Positions 16,793 through 25,489 are shown, numbered from the stretch's first letter. The stretch: 64,000 bases of DNA from Streptomyces beigongshangae (GCF_019710745.1 NZ_JAHKJW010000019.1:62001-126000), one strand, 5' to 3'. Numbers and translations are program-made. The notes: generated from the letters alone by a model not told the origin.

Positions 16793-16824
16793 GCGGGCCC
16801 GCTCCTGGAAAGGAGCGGGCCCGC
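16793..16824 (-). terminator. Terminator after rplQ
   Basis: A perfect 13-bp stem: GCGGGCCCGCTCC (16793-16805), loop TGGAAA, GGAGCGGGCCCGC (16812-16824). It lies 25 bp after the rplQ stop and before truA. Confidence 0.85.
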
Positions 16825-16849
16825 CGACGCGTGGTCCCCGGCAGAACGC

Positions 16850-17395
16850 TTACGCGTCCTTCTTGGACTCCTCGGCGGCGTCCTCGGCCGGCTTGGCGTC
16901 CTCGACGGCCTCGTCGGACTTGGCCTCGGCGGCCTCGTCCTTGGGAGCCGTGTCCTCGGAGGACTTCTTCAGGCTGTCCTCCTTGGCGGACCGCTTGGTC
17001 GCCGCCTCGGCCTCACCGGTGGCCTCCTGGGCCACGGTCAGGGCCTCCACCAGCTCGATGACGGCCATGGGCGCGTTGTCGCCACGGCGGTTACCGATCT
17101 TGGTGATACGGGTGTAGCCACCCGGGCGGTTCTCGTAGCGCGGGCCGATCTCGGTGAAGAGCGTGTGCACGATGCTCTTGTCCGTGATGACCGAGAGGAC
17201 CTGACGGCGGTTGTGAAGGTCGCCCTTCTTCGCCTTGGTGACCAGACGCTCGGCGTACGGCCGCAGGCGGCGGGCCTTCGCCTCGGTGGTCGTGATCTTG
17301 CCGTGCTCGAAGAGCGACTTCGCGAGGTTCGCGAGAAGCAGCTTCTCGTGCGCGGCGCTGCCGCCCATACGGGCACCCTTGGTGGGCTTCGGCAT
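16850..17395 (-). CDS. rplQ: 50S ribosomal protein L17
   Basis: 181 residues. The conserved core is residues 1-120 (AHEKLLLANLAKSLFEHGKI, TTEAKARRLRPYAE, GPRYENRPGGYTRI). The last ~60 residues are an Ala/Glu/Lys-rich low-complexity tail found in actinomycete L17. It follows rpoA, the usual alpha-operon order, with a 190-bp gap that carries a dispersed repeat. Confidence 0.96.
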   Translation of the reverse strand: MPKPTKGARMGGSAAHEKLLLANLAKSLFEHGKITTTEAKARRLRPYAERLVTKAKKGDLHNRRQVLSVITDKSIVHTLFTEIGPRYENRPGGYTRITKIGNRRGDNAPMAVIELVEALTVAQEATGEAEAATKRSAKEDSLKKSSEDTAPKDEAAEAKSDEAVEDAKPAEDAAEESKKDA

Positions 17396-17507
17396 GATGT
17401 TTCTCCTAGGTGTCTGCCCCGGCCGTATCAGGTACCGGGGTCAGTGTCCGAGCAGGCGATCGCCTGTCGAAGATCCGGACTTTTTTCAAGGCTCCGGAGG
17501 ACCCGTG

Positions 17508-17560
17508 CCCCGTCAGGGGCGCGGGGAACTGCGCGACCAGCCACGGCGGGCCCGCAGCCA
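17508..17560 (+). repeat. Dispersed Streptomyces intergenic repeat, copy 2
   Basis: Core GGGGCGCGGGGAACTGCGCG at 17516-17535, followed by ACCAGCCACGGCGGGCCCG and GCAGCC. It is the longest copy in the window and matches the consensus of this very common Streptomyces element. It lies between rpoA and rplQ, inside an operon that is normally tight. Confidence 0.75.
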
Positions 17561-17585
17561 GAACTCAGCCGGTCCGGCCGAGCGA

Positions 17586-18608
17586 CTAGTACTGCTCGGT
17601 CTCGACGAACCCGGCGTCCGCGTCGTCGTCCGCCCCGAAGGCGTCCGCCGCAGCGGTGGGGTCGAATCCGGGCGGGCTGTCCTTCAGGGCCAGGCCCATG
17701 CCGGCCAGCTTCGCCTTGACCTCGTCGATCGACTTCGCACCGAAGTTGCGGATGTCGAGCAGGTCGGCCTCGGACCGCGCCACGAGCTCACCCACGGAGT
17801 GGATGCCCTCGCGCTTGAGGCAGTTGTACGACCGAACGGTGAGCTCCAGCTCCTCGATCGGCAGGGCGAGATCGGCGGCGAGGGCGGCGTCCGTCGGGGA
17901 CGGGCCCATGTCGATGCCCTCGGCGTCGATGTTGAGCTCGCGGGCCAGGCCGAACAGCTCGACCAGGGTCTTGCCGGCCGACGCCATGGCGTCACGGGGA
18001 CGCATGGCCTGCTTGGTCTCGACGTCGACGATCAGCTTGTCGAAGTCGGTGCGCTGCTCGACACGGGTCGCCTCGACCTTGTACGTGACCTTGAGGACCG
18101 GCGAGTAGATCGAGTCGACCGGGATGCGTCCGATCTCCTGACCGACCTGCTTGTTCTGCACGGCGGAGACGTAACCGCGACCGCGCTCGACGGTCAGCTC
18201 CATCTCCAGCTTGCCCTTGCCGTTGAGCGTGGCGAGGACGAGGTCCGGGTTGTGCACCTCGACACCGGCCGGGGGCGCGATGTCGGCGGCGGTGACCAGA
18301 CCCGGGCCCTGCTTGCGCAGGTACATCACGACCGGCTCGTCGTGCTCCGAGGAGACGACCAGCTGCTTGATGTTGAGGATCAGGTCGGTGACGTCCTCCT
18401 TGACGCCCGGCACGGTGGTGAACTCGTGCAGGACGCCGTCGATCCGGATGCTGGTGACGGCGGCACCGGGGATCGAGGAGAGGAGCGTACGGCGGAGGGA
18501 GTTGCCGAGGGTGTAGCCGAAGCCCGGCTCCAGCGGCTCGATCACGAACCGGGAGCGGAATTCGTCGACGACCTCTTCGGTCAACGAGGGACGCTGAGCG
18601 ATCAGCAT
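17586..18608 (-). CDS. rpoA: DNA-directed RNA polymerase subunit alpha
   Basis: 340 residues. The N-terminal dimerisation domain includes GFGYTLGNSLRRTLLSSIPG and KGPGLVTAADI-like motifs. The C-terminal domain that binds UP elements and activators starts near residue 240 (ELELTVRSYNCLKREGI, NFGAKSIDEVKAKL). The acidic C-terminus ends VETEQY. It is in the alpha operon after rpsK. A perfect hairpin upstream may adjust its expression relative to the ribosomal genes. Confidence 0.98.
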   Translation of the reverse strand: MLIAQRPSLTEEVVDEFRSRFVIEPLEPGFGYTLGNSLRRTLLSSIPGAAVTSIRIDGVLHEFTTVPGVKEDVTDLILNIKQLVVSSEHDEPVVMYLRKQGPGLVTAADIAPPAGVEVHNPDLVLATLNGKGKLEMELTVERGRGYVSAVQNKQVGQEIGRIPVDSIYSPVLKVTYKVEATRVEQRTDFDKLIVDVETKQAMRPRDAMASAGKTLVELFGLARELNIDAEGIDMGPSPTDAALAADLALPIEELELTVRSYNCLKREGIHSVGELVARSEADLLDIRNFGAKSIDEVKAKLAGMGLALKDSPPGFDPTAAADAFGADDDADAGFVETEQY

Positions 18609-18669
18609 GAAGTGAGTCCTTCAGTCATGGGCACCCACTATTTGATGCCCTTGAGTACTTCAAGGGTAC

Positions 18670-18701
18670 GGGCGGCACGGCTCCGAGGAGCCGTGCCGCC
18701 C
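18670..18701 (-). terminator. Perfect hairpin between rpsK and rpoA (attenuator?)
   Basis: A 15-bp perfect stem: GGGCGGCACGGCTCC (18670-18684), a two-base loop GA, GGAGCCGTGCCGCCC (18687-18701). It sits in the 124-bp gap between two genes of one operon. It could terminate part of the transcripts or act as a processing site. Confidence 0.7.
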
Positions 18702-18732
18702 GGGCCCGGGAAAAACGTGGGACGACCGTGCG

Positions 18733-19137
18733 TCAGACGCGACGGCGCTTGGGCGGACGGCAGCCGTTGTGCGGCGTGGGCGTCACGTCCTGGATCGAGC
18801 CGACCTCGAGACCGGTGGCCTGGAGGGAGCGGATCGCGGTCTCGCGACCGGAGCCCGGACCCTTCACGAAGACGTCGACCTTGCGCATGCCGTGCTCCTG
18901 CGCGCGGCGGGCGGCCGACTCGGCGGCCATCTGCGCGGCGAAGGGGGTGGACTTGCGCGAGCCCTTGAAGCCGACGTGGCCGGCGGAGGCCCAGGAGATC
19001 ACGTTGCCCGAGGGGTCCGTGATCGAGACGATCGTGTTGTTGAACGTGCTCTTGATGTGCGCGTGCCCGTGAGCGACGTTCTTCTTTTCCTTGCGGCGCA
19101 CCTTCTTGGCAGCGCCCTGACGACCCTTGGGGGGCAT
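18733..19137 (-). CDS. rpsK: 30S ribosomal protein S11
   Basis: 134 residues with KKNVAHGHAHIKSTFNNTIV, GNVISWASAGHVGFKGSRKS and the C-terminal TPTPHNGCRPPKRRRV. S11 forms part of the platform of the 30S subunit. Its place between rpsM and rpoA is the standard alpha-operon order. The N-terminus MPPKGRQGAAKKVRRKEKK is basic. Confidence 0.97.
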   Translation of the reverse strand: MPPKGRQGAAKKVRRKEKKNVAHGHAHIKSTFNNTIVSITDPSGNVISWASAGHVGFKGSRKSTPFAAQMAAESAARRAQEHGMRKVDVFVKGPGSGRETAIRSLQATGLEVGSIQDVTPTPHNGCRPPKRRRV

Positions 19138-19206
19138 CTATAACTCCTACGGGGAGGTGGTCGGTCCTACAGCGAAGACCGCTGATGAAGCGTTGTCCGC
19201 TGAGGA

Positions 19207-19587
19207 CTACTTCTTGCCCGGCTTCTTCTTGCCGGCGATGGCGCGACGCGGGCCCTTGCGGGTACGGGCGTTCGTGCTGGTGCGCTGACCGCGGACCGGC
19301 AGTCCACGGCGGTGGCGCAGACCCTGGTAGGTGCCGATCTCGACCTTGCGGCGGATGTCGGCCTGAACCTCACGGCGGAGGTCACCCTCGGTCTTGAAGT
19401 TGTTGTCCACGTACTCGCGGATCCGGACCAGCTCCTCCTCGGAGAGGTCACGGACGCGGGTGTCGGGGTTGACGCCGGTGTCGGCCAGCGTCTTCTGCGA
19501 GAGGGTCCGGCCGATGCCGAACACGTAGGTGAGGGCAACCTCCACGCGCTTTTCGCGCGGGATGTCAACACCGGAAACGCGTGCCAT
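19207..19587 (-). CDS. rpsM: 30S ribosomal protein S13
   Basis: 126 residues: MARVSGVDIPREKRVEVALT, IYGIG-like YVFGIGRTLSQK, and the basic tail GQRTSTNARTRKGPRRAIAG. S13 contacts tRNA and the 50S subunit at the head of the 30S. It follows rpmJ after a 234-bp gap that may carry an internal promoter. Confidence 0.97.
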   Translation of the reverse strand: MARVSGVDIPREKRVEVALTYVFGIGRTLSQKTLADTGVNPDTRVRDLSEEELVRIREYVDNNFKTEGDLRREVQADIRRKVEIGTYQGLRHRRGLPVRGQRTSTNARTRKGPRRAIAGKKKPGKK

Positions 19588-19711
19588 TCAATGGCTCCAG
19601 TTGTCGTTCGGAGGTCTTCCGCAGAACCGGATCCCACCCGCCGTCGTCCCCTTCGGCCTCGGCGCAACGCGACGAATGCAGCGGGGATTCGGTACGGATC
19701 GGGTCCCCGGC

Positions 19712-19730
19712 CTCCGACCGGGGGTGTCGG
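19712..19730 (-). promoter_or_regulatory. Short relative of the S10/str leader element, upstream of rpsM
   Basis: CTCCGACCGGGGGTGTCGG keeps the CTCCGACC start and GGTGTCG end of the 27-bp element found upstream of rpsJ and rpsL, but lacks its centre. It lies in the rpmJ-rpsM gap, 125 bp ahead of rpsM. It may mark an internal promoter or leader. Confidence 0.4.
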
Positions 19731-19821
19731 ATCCCTGTGAACAGCGGATCCGGGTCCTGCGTATGAACATGTACTGCTGCGTCGCGCGAAGCTCTGCGGG
19801 TGCAGAGGGTGCGGTCGTGCG

Positions 19822-19935
19822 TCAGCCCTGGCGCTGCTTGTGGCGCGGGTTTTCGCAGATGACCATGACCCGGCCGTGACGGCGGATCACCCTGCACTTG
19901 TCGCAGATCTTCTTGACGCTCGGCTTGACCTTCAT
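19822..19935 (-). CDS. rpmJ: 50S ribosomal protein L36
   Basis: 37 residues, too short for routine ORF lists: MKVKPSVKKICDKCRVIRRH, then GRVMVICENPRHKQRQG. The zinc ligands Cys11, Cys14, Cys27 and His32 are all present, so this is the zinc-binding (C+) form. It lies between infA and rpsM, the usual order. Confidence 0.97.
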   Translation of the reverse strand: MKVKPSVKKICDKCRVIRRHGRVMVICENPRHKQRQG

Positions 19936-19992
19936 TGGTGAGGTTCTCCGGGTCAGTGCCACCACCCCGCCGAAGCGGAGCACAGGCAAGAT

Positions 19993-20214
19993 CTACTTGT
20001 ATCGGTAGACGATCCGGCCACGCGTCAGGTCGTACGGAGACAGCTCCACCACGACCCGGTCGTCAGGGAGGATACGGATGTAGTGCATACGCATCTTGCC
20101 GCTGATGTGCGCCAGGACCTGGTGGCCGTTCTGGAGCTCGACCTTGAACATGGCGTTCGGAAGAGACTCGACGACAGTGCCCTCGATCTCGATGGCACCT
20201 TGCTTCTTGGCCAC
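19993..20214 (-). CDS. infA: Translation initiation factor IF-1
   Basis: 73 residues from a GTG at 20214 (MAKKQGAIEIEGTVVESLPN). An upstream ATG at 20271 would add 19 residues without similarity. The single S1-like OB fold shows GHQVLAHISGKMRMHYIRI and ends GRIVYRYK. It binds the 30S A site during initiation. It follows map in the operon. Confidence 0.96.
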   Translation of the reverse strand: MAKKQGAIEIEGTVVESLPNAMFKVELQNGHQVLAHISGKMRMHYIRILPDDRVVVELSPYDLTRGRIVYRYK

Positions 20215-20518
20215 GCTTCGCCCTTCGAATCGACTACCTTGATCGACTCCGCGCTTACCACATGCAGACATGCGGATGCACGAGAGCCGACGAGTCAGTC
20301 TACGCCAGGGCCCTCGGAAAGACGAATCGAGAAAGTCTGCCCTACGAAAGAGATCCCTAAGCGGGGACGCGCCTCTTTTGGGGCGCCCCTCAGGAGGCGC
20401 CCCTCAGGGGCCGCCCCTCAAGGGGCGCGGGGAACTGCGCGACCAGCCCCCACCGGGCCGCGGACGCGCCGCTCACGTCAACCCACCCTCCCCCGAGGCA
20501 CCCAGCGCCCCCGGAGGG
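20215..20518. other. Gap between map and infA
   Basis: 304 bp without a convincing gene. It holds the infA leader, possibly an internal promoter, and a GC-rich part with direct repeats of GGCGCCCCTCAGG type (about 20380-20420) that leads into copy 3 of the dispersed repeat. Confidence 0.5.
20413..20460 (+). repeat. Dispersed Streptomyces intergenic repeat, copy 3
   Basis: Core GGGGCGCGGGGAACTGCGCG at 20423-20442, followed by ACCAGCCCCCACCGGGCCGC. It lies just after the map stop. As in the other two copies, a short hairpin-forming GGGGC/GCCCC context precedes the core. Confidence 0.75.
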
Positions 20519-21355
20519 CTACCCCAGGGGATCGGGCGCAGCCGTGATCCCGTACTCCGCCAGCTTCGCCCTGCCCCCGTCGGGGGCGGTCAGCACCAGC
20601 GGCCCCTCCTCCGTCAGGGCGACGGAGTGCTCCCAGTGGGACGACCACGTGCCGTCCGTCGTGATGACGGTCCAGTCGTCGGCCAGCACCTTCGTCCGCG
20701 GCGTGCCCAGCGACACCATGGGCTCGATCGCGAGGCAGAACCCGGGCACCAGCTTCGGCCCCTTGCCGCGCCGCCGCTCCACGTAGTTCAGCAGGTGCGG
20801 ATCCATGTGCATCTCGGTCCCGATGCCGTGACCGCCGTAGTCCTCGACGATCCCGTACTTGCCGCCGCCGGGCTTCGGCTGGCGCCGGATGTACGTCTCG
20901 ATGGCGCGGGAGACGTCGACGAGCCGGTTCCCGAGCTTCATCGCCGCGATGCCGGCCCACATCGACTCCTCGGTCACCCGGGAGAGCTCGACGAGCTCCG
21001 GGGCGTGACCGGACCCCACGAACGCCGTGTACGCGGCGTCCCCGTGCCAGCCGTCGACGATCGCGCCCGCGTCGATCGAGATGATGTCGCCGTCCTTCAG
21101 GACGACGTCGTCGCTCGGGATGCCGTGCACGACGACCTCGTTCGCCGAGGTGCAGATCGTGGCGGGGAAGCCGCCGTACCCCAGGAAGTTCGACTTCGCG
21201 CCGTGCTCGTCGAGCACCTTGCGGGCGACCTGGTCGAGGTCGCGCGTCGTGGCACCGGGCACCGCCGCTTCCCGCGTCGCCGCGTGGACGGCGGCGACGA
21301 CCAGGCCCGCCTCACGCATCTTGGCGATCTGCTCGGGGGTCTTGATCTGCACCAT
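20519..21355 (-). CDS. map: Type I methionine aminopeptidase
   Basis: 278 residues from the ATG at 21355 (MVQIKTPEQIAKMREAGLVV). It removes the initiator Met from nascent proteins. The metal ligands are recognisable in IDAGAIVDGWHGDAA (two Asp), GHGIGTEMH (His), AIEPM (Glu) and a final Glu in WEHSVAL. Order secY-adk-map-infA is conserved in high-GC Gram-positives. Confidence 0.96.
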   Translation of the reverse strand: MVQIKTPEQIAKMREAGLVVAAVHAATREAAVPGATTRDLDQVARKVLDEHGAKSNFLGYGGFPATICTSANEVVVHGIPSDDVVLKDGDIISIDAGAIVDGWHGDAAYTAFVGSGHAPELVELSRVTEESMWAGIAAMKLGNRLVDVSRAIETYIRRQPKPGGGKYGIVEDYGGHGIGTEMHMDPHLLNYVERRRGKGPKLVPGFCLAIEPMVSLGTPRTKVLADDWTVITTDGTWSSHWEHSVALTEEGPLVLTAPDGGRAKLAEYGITAAPDPLG

Positions 21356-21541
21356 GAGGGCCCGCGCTCTCCGTCTTCTCTGTTTGTCCGGCTTCTGTGC
21401 CTGCTCGGCTGCTCTGCCTGTTCGGCTTCCGTGCCTGCTGGGCTCCCGTGCCCGCCCGGCCACCGTGCCCGCCCGGTCACGTACACAACAGTACGGCCGC
21501 GGCGCCCACCCTGGGCACCGCGGCCGGTCCGGCCGGGACGG

Positions 21542-22252
21542 CTACTTGCCGTCGCCCCGGCTGTCGTCCTTGCTGTCTTCCCCGGCGTCGGTCCTGCCCT
21601 CGGCCTGGACCTTGAGGGCTTCCATCGCACGCCGGGTGACCTCGTCCACCTTGCCGAGCGCGGAGATCGTCACGACCAGGCCCTGGGCCCGGTAGTAGTC
21701 GATGATCGGCTCGGTCTGGGTGTGGTAGACCTCCAGGCGCTTGCGGACGGTCTCCTCGGTGTCGTCGTCGCGCTGGTACAGCTCGCCGCCGCAGACGTCG
21801 CAGACGTCCGGCTTCCGCGACGGGCTGTACGCCACGTGGAAGACGTGACTGGAGTCCAGTCGGCAGACGCGGCGGCCGGCGATGCGCTTGACCACCTCGT
21901 CCTCGGGGACCTCCAGGTCGAGCACCCCGTCCAGCTCCACGTCGTCGGCCTTCAGCGCCTGGTCGAGCGCCTCGGCCTGCGAGACGTTCCGCGGGAAGCC
22001 GTCGAGCAGGAAGCCGTTCACGGCGTCCGGCTGCTCCATGCGGTCCTTGGCCATCGCGATGGTGACCTCGTCCGGCACGAGGTTGCCCTCGTCCATGTAC
22101 GACTTCGCCAGCTTGCCCAGTTCCGTCTGCCGGCTGATGTTCGCCCGGAAGAGGTCGCCCGTGGAGATGTGCGGGATCGACAGGTTCTGGGCGAGGAAAG
22201 CGGCCTGCGTTCCCTTGCCCGCCCCGGGAGGCCCGACGAGGACGATTCGCAT
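21542..22252 (-). CDS. adk: Adenylate kinase
   Basis: 236 residues. MRIVLVGPPGAGKGTQAAFL is the P-loop. DGFPRNVSQAEALD and the LID domain with four potential zinc ligands (CRLDSSHVFH, CDVCGG) follow; here the first ligand pair is Cys/His-like, so zinc binding is uncertain. It keeps ATP, ADP and AMP in balance. The C-terminal ~20 residues (GRTDAGEDSKDDSRGDGK) are a charged extension. The start overlaps the secY stop as TGATG, so translation is coupled. Confidence 0.96.
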   Translation of the reverse strand: MRIVLVGPPGAGKGTQAAFLAQNLSIPHISTGDLFRANISRQTELGKLAKSYMDEGNLVPDEVTIAMAKDRMEQPDAVNGFLLDGFPRNVSQAEALDQALKADDVELDGVLDLEVPEDEVVKRIAGRRVCRLDSSHVFHVAYSPSRKPDVCDVCGGELYQRDDDTEETVRKRLEVYHTQTEPIIDYYRAQGLVVTISALGKVDEVTRRAMEALKVQAEGRTDAGEDSKDDSRGDGK

Positions 22253-23565
22253 CAGCGGAGGAACCCTTCGTAGTTGCGCTGCTGGAGCTGGCTCTCGATC
22301 TGCTTCACCGTCTCCAGACCGACACCCACGATGATGAGGATGCTGGTGCCACCGAACGGGAAGTTCTGGTTGGCACCGAAGCCCGCCAACGCCATCGTCG
22401 GCACGAGAGCGATCAGACCCAGGTACAGCGAACCTGGCCAGGTGATCCGGTTGAGCACGTACGACAGGTACTCGGCGGTCGGCCGGCCGGCCCGGATGCC
22501 CGGGATGAAACCACCATACTTCTTCATGTTGTCCGCGACTTCCTCGGGGTTGAACGAGATCGCCACGTAGAAGAACGCGAAGAAAACGATCAGGAAGAAG
22601 TAGAGGATGATGTGCGGCGGCGCGGCCGTGTCCGCGAGGTTCTGCTCGATCCAGGTCTTCCAGCCGGCGGTCCCCCCGGCGAACTGCGCGATGAGCGCCG
22701 GGATGTAGAGCAGCGACGAAGCGAAGATCACCGGGATGATGCCCGCCTGGTTGACCTTCAGCGGGATGTACGTCGAGGTGCCGCCGTAGGACCTGCGGCC
22801 GATCATGCGCTTGGCGTACTGGACCGGGATGCGGCGCTGGGCCTGCTCCACGAAGACGACCAGGCCGATCATGACCAGACCCACCGCGATCACGGTGCCG
22901 AACTCGATCCAGCCGTCCGCCAGGCTGCCCTGCTCCTTGATGGCCCACAGCGCCGACGGGAAGGTGGCGGCGATCGAGATGAACATCAGGATCGACATGC
23001 CGTTGCCGATGCCGCGGTCGGTGATGAGCTCACCGAGCCACATGACCGTGGCCGTACCGGCGGTCATGGTGATGACCATCGTGACGGTGACGAAGACCGA
23101 CTGGTCGGGCACGATCTCGTTCGCGACCGGGCAGCTGGTGAACAGCGCGCCACTGCGGGCGGTGGCCACCAGACCGGTGCCCTGGAGGACCGCCAGGGCC
23201 ACCGTGAGGTACCGGGTGTACTGCGTGATCTTCGCGGTACCCGCCTGTCCCTCCTTCTTGAGGGCCTCCAGGCGCGGGATCACCACGGTCAGCAGCTGCA
23301 GAATGATGCTCGCCGTGATGTACGGCATGATGCCCAGCGCGAAGATCGTGATCTGCAGCAGGGCGCCACCGCTGAACATGTTGACCAGGCCGAAGAGGCC
23401 GGTGTTCTGGCTCGCGTTGTCGATACAGATCTGGACGTTCTTGTAGTCGACACCGGGAATCGGGATGTGGGTGCCCACCCGATAGACCACGATGATGCCG
23501 AGCGTGAAGAGCAGCTTCTTGCGCAGGTCGGGCGTCTTGAACGCCCGGGCGAACGCGGTGAGCAC
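22252..23565 (-). CDS. secY: Protein translocase subunit SecY
   Basis: 437 residues with ten predicted membrane helices. It forms the SecYEG channel. MLTAFARAFKTPDLRKKLLF is the usual start; GIMPYITASIILQLL, GNGMSILMF and KMIGRRSYGGTSTYIPLK are family motifs. It starts a new unit after a terminator-like hairpin and a 248-bp gap downstream of rplO, and runs into adk and map. Confidence 0.98.
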   Translation of the reverse strand: MLTAFARAFKTPDLRKKLLFTLGIIVVYRVGTHIPIPGVDYKNVQICIDNASQNTGLFGLVNMFSGGALLQITIFALGIMPYITASIILQLLTVVIPRLEALKKEGQAGTAKITQYTRYLTVALAVLQGTGLVATARSGALFTSCPVANEIVPDQSVFVTVTMVITMTAGTATVMWLGELITDRGIGNGMSILMFISIAATFPSALWAIKEQGSLADGWIEFGTVIAVGLVMIGLVVFVEQAQRRIPVQYAKRMIGRRSYGGTSTYIPLKVNQAGIIPVIFASSLLYIPALIAQFAGGTAGWKTWIEQNLADTAAPPHIILYFFLIVFFAFFYVAISFNPEEVADNMKKYGGFIPGIRAGRPTAEYLSYVLNRITWPGSLYLGLIALVPTMALAGFGANQNFPFGGTSILIIVGVGLETVKQIESQLQQRNYEGFLR

Positions 23566-23744
23566 GGTGCCTCCTGCGACCCCCGCGCAAGTGCGTCAGA
23601 GGTGACGGTCTTGAGGTTCGACGAATAAGTGACGGACAGCTAACTAACAGTCAGGAGCCACCTGAAGTTCCCTGGCGGCGCAGCGGGCGAAAATTAGCAG
23701 CGCAGGCCACCATACCGGCGACACGGCTTCCCTAGGAATGACCA
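23566..23744 (-). promoter_or_regulatory. Probable secY promoter/leader region
   Basis: The gap after the rplO terminator-like hairpin. No clear promoter boxes are visible, but its position and the hairpin suggest that secY-adk-map has its own start site here. Confidence 0.4.
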
Positions 23745-23778
23745 ACCGGGGATGCCCCTTTTGTGGGGCACCCCCGGT
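23745..23778 (-). terminator. Terminator-like hairpin after rplO
   Basis: ACCGGGGATGCCCC (23745-23758), loop TTTTGT, GGGGCACCCCCGGT (23765-23778): 14 bp with one A/C mismatch. It lies 36 bp after the rplO stop and separates the spc operon from secY. Confidence 0.8.
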
Positions 23779-23813
23779 CGGGATCGCTCAGGTCATCGGT
23801 TCGCCTGGAGTGT

Positions 23814-24269
23814 TCAGACGAGCTCGGTGACGGTACCGCCGGCGGCGGTGATCTTCTCCTTGGCGGAACCGGAGACGGCGTCGACCGTCACCTGCAGCGC
23901 CACGGAGATCTCGCCCTGGCCGAGGACCTTGACGAGGCTGTTCTTGCGAACGGCACCCTTGGTGACGAGCCCCTCGACGGTGACCTCGCCACCCTCCGGG
24001 TACAGCGACGCCAGCTTGTCGAGGTTCACGACCTGGTACTCGGTCTTGAACGGGTTCCGGAAGCCCTTGAGCTTCGGGAGACGCATGTGGAGGGGCATCT
24101 GGCCACCCTCGAAGCGCTCCGGAACCTGGTAACGGGCCTTCGTGCCCTTGGTACCACGACCGGCCGTCTTACCCTTCGACGCCTCACCACGACCGACACG
24201 GGTCTTCGCGGTCTTGGCGCCCGGGGCGGGACGGAGGTTGTGGATCTTGAGCGGGTTGTTCTCCGCCAT
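23814..24269 (-). CDS. rplO: 50S ribosomal protein L15
   Basis: 151 residues: NPLKIHNLRPAPGAKTAKTR, GRGTKGTKAR, and the C-terminal VTAGGTVTELV-like AAGGTVTELV. L15 is a late-assembly protein near the peptidyl-transferase region. It follows rpmD by 2 nt and ends the spc operon here. Confidence 0.97.
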   Translation of the reverse strand: MAENNPLKIHNLRPAPGAKTAKTRVGRGEASKGKTAGRGTKGTKARYQVPERFEGGQMPLHMRLPKLKGFRNPFKTEYQVVNLDKLASLYPEGGEVTVEGLVTKGAVRKNSLVKVLGQGEISVALQVTVDAVSGSAKEKITAAGGTVTELV

Positions 24270-24271
24270 GA

Positions 24272-24454
24272 TCAGTCGACCTCCTCAACCGTCACGAGGT
24301 GGCGGACGGTGTGCACCATTCCGCGGAACTCGGGGCGGTCCTCCTTGACGACCACATCGTTGATCCGCTTGAGGCCAAGCGAACGAAGGGTGTCGCGGTG
24401 GTTCTGCTTGCTGCCGATGTACGACTTCGTCTGCGTGATCTTGAGCTGAGCCAT
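24272..24454 (-). CDS. rpmD: 50S ribosomal protein L30
   Basis: 60 residues: MAQLKITQTKSYIGSKQNHR, then a TLRSLGLKRINDVVV motif and a HTVRHLVTVEEVD end. The start is chosen at 24454, the only ATG that gives the family N-terminus. Packed between rpsE and rplO. Confidence 0.97.
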   Translation of the reverse strand: MAQLKITQTKSYIGSKQNHRDTLRSLGLKRINDVVVKEDRPEFRGMVHTVRHLVTVEEVD

Positions 24455-24456
24455 GA

Positions 24457-25059
24457 TTACGCACCCGCTCCCGCACGCGCACGCAGGAGAGCCGCGGGGG
24501 CGACGTCCTCGAGGGGCAGACCACGGCGGGCCGCGATCTCCTCGGGACGCTGCAGGCCCTTGAGGGCCTCCACGGTCGCGTGCACGATGTTGATCGCGTT
24601 GGACGAGCCGAGCGACTTCGACAGGATGTCGTGGACGCCGGCGCACTCGAGCACGGCACGCACCGGGCCACCGGCGATGACGCCGGTACCGGGGGAGGCA
24701 GGCTTGAGCAGGACGACGCCCGCGGCCTTCTCGCCCGTGATCGGGTGCGGGATGGTGCCCTGGATGCGGGGGACCTTGAAGAAGTGCTTCTTGGCCTCCT
24801 CGACACCCTTGGCGATGGCGGCCGGCACCTCCTTGGCCTTGCCGTAACCGACACCCACGGTGCCGTCACCGTCACCCACCACGACCAGCGCGGTGAAGCT
24901 GAAGCGACGACCACCCTTCACAACCTTGGCGACACGGTTGATCGCGACGACACGCTCTACGTACGCGGTCTTCTCGGCAGCAGCGCCGCCGTCACGGCCC
25001 TTCCGGTCCCGCCGCTCGCCGCCACCGGCACCGCTCCCGCGGCGCTGGGGTCCAGCCAT
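24457..25059 (-). CDS. rpsE: 30S ribosomal protein S5
   Basis: 200 residues. The N-terminal ~35 residues are a Gly/Arg-rich extension (MAGPQRRGSGAGGGERRDRK). The S5 core follows with RVAKVVKGGRRFSFTALVVV, GYGKAKEVPAAI and GTGVIAGGPVRAVLE. S5 helps accuracy of decoding. It ends in an Ala/Arg tail. Confidence 0.97.
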   Translation of the reverse strand: MAGPQRRGSGAGGGERRDRKGRDGGAAAEKTAYVERVVAINRVAKVVKGGRRFSFTALVVVGDGDGTVGVGYGKAKEVPAAIAKGVEEAKKHFFKVPRIQGTIPHPITGEKAAGVVLLKPASPGTGVIAGGPVRAVLECAGVHDILSKSLGSSNAINIVHATVEALKGLQRPEEIAARRGLPLEDVAPAALLRARAGAGA

Positions 25060-25102
25060 TGGAATTACCTCTCTCTGTTTCCGCTAGCTACGGAACCAGG
25101 AC

Positions 25103-25486
25103 TCAGAACTTGAGTCCGGCTTCGCGGGCGGCGTCCGCCAGAGCGGCAATGCGCCCGGCGTACTGGTTTCCACCACGGTCGAATACGACAGCCTCGACAC
25201 CGGCGGCCTTGGCGCGCTCGGCGACCAGGGCGCCGACCGACTTGGCCTGAGCCGACTTGTCGGACTCGCCGCCGCGGATCGACGTGTCCAGGGTGGACGC
25301 GGACGCGAGGGTGTGACCCTTCACGTCGTCGATCACCTGGGCCACGATGTGGCGGTTCGAGCGCGTCACGACCAGGCGCGGACGCTCAGCCGTACCGGAG
25401 ATGTGCTTCCGGATCCGGATGTGGCGACGCTTGATGGCAGCACGCTTGTAAGCGTCGCCCTTAGCAATCTTGACACCGTATGCCAT
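25103..25486 (-). CDS. rplR: 50S ribosomal protein L18
   Basis: 127 residues with RRHIRIRKHISGTAERPRL, HIVAQVIDD and FDRGGNQYAGRIAALADAAR. L18 binds 5S rRNA with L5. It lies between rplF and rpsE in standard spc order. Confidence 0.97.
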   Translation of the reverse strand: MAYGVKIAKGDAYKRAAIKRRHIRIRKHISGTAERPRLVVTRSNRHIVAQVIDDVKGHTLASASTLDTSIRGGESDKSAQAKSVGALVAERAKAAGVEAVVFDRGGNQYAGRIAALADAAREAGLKF

Positions 25487-25489
25487 GGC

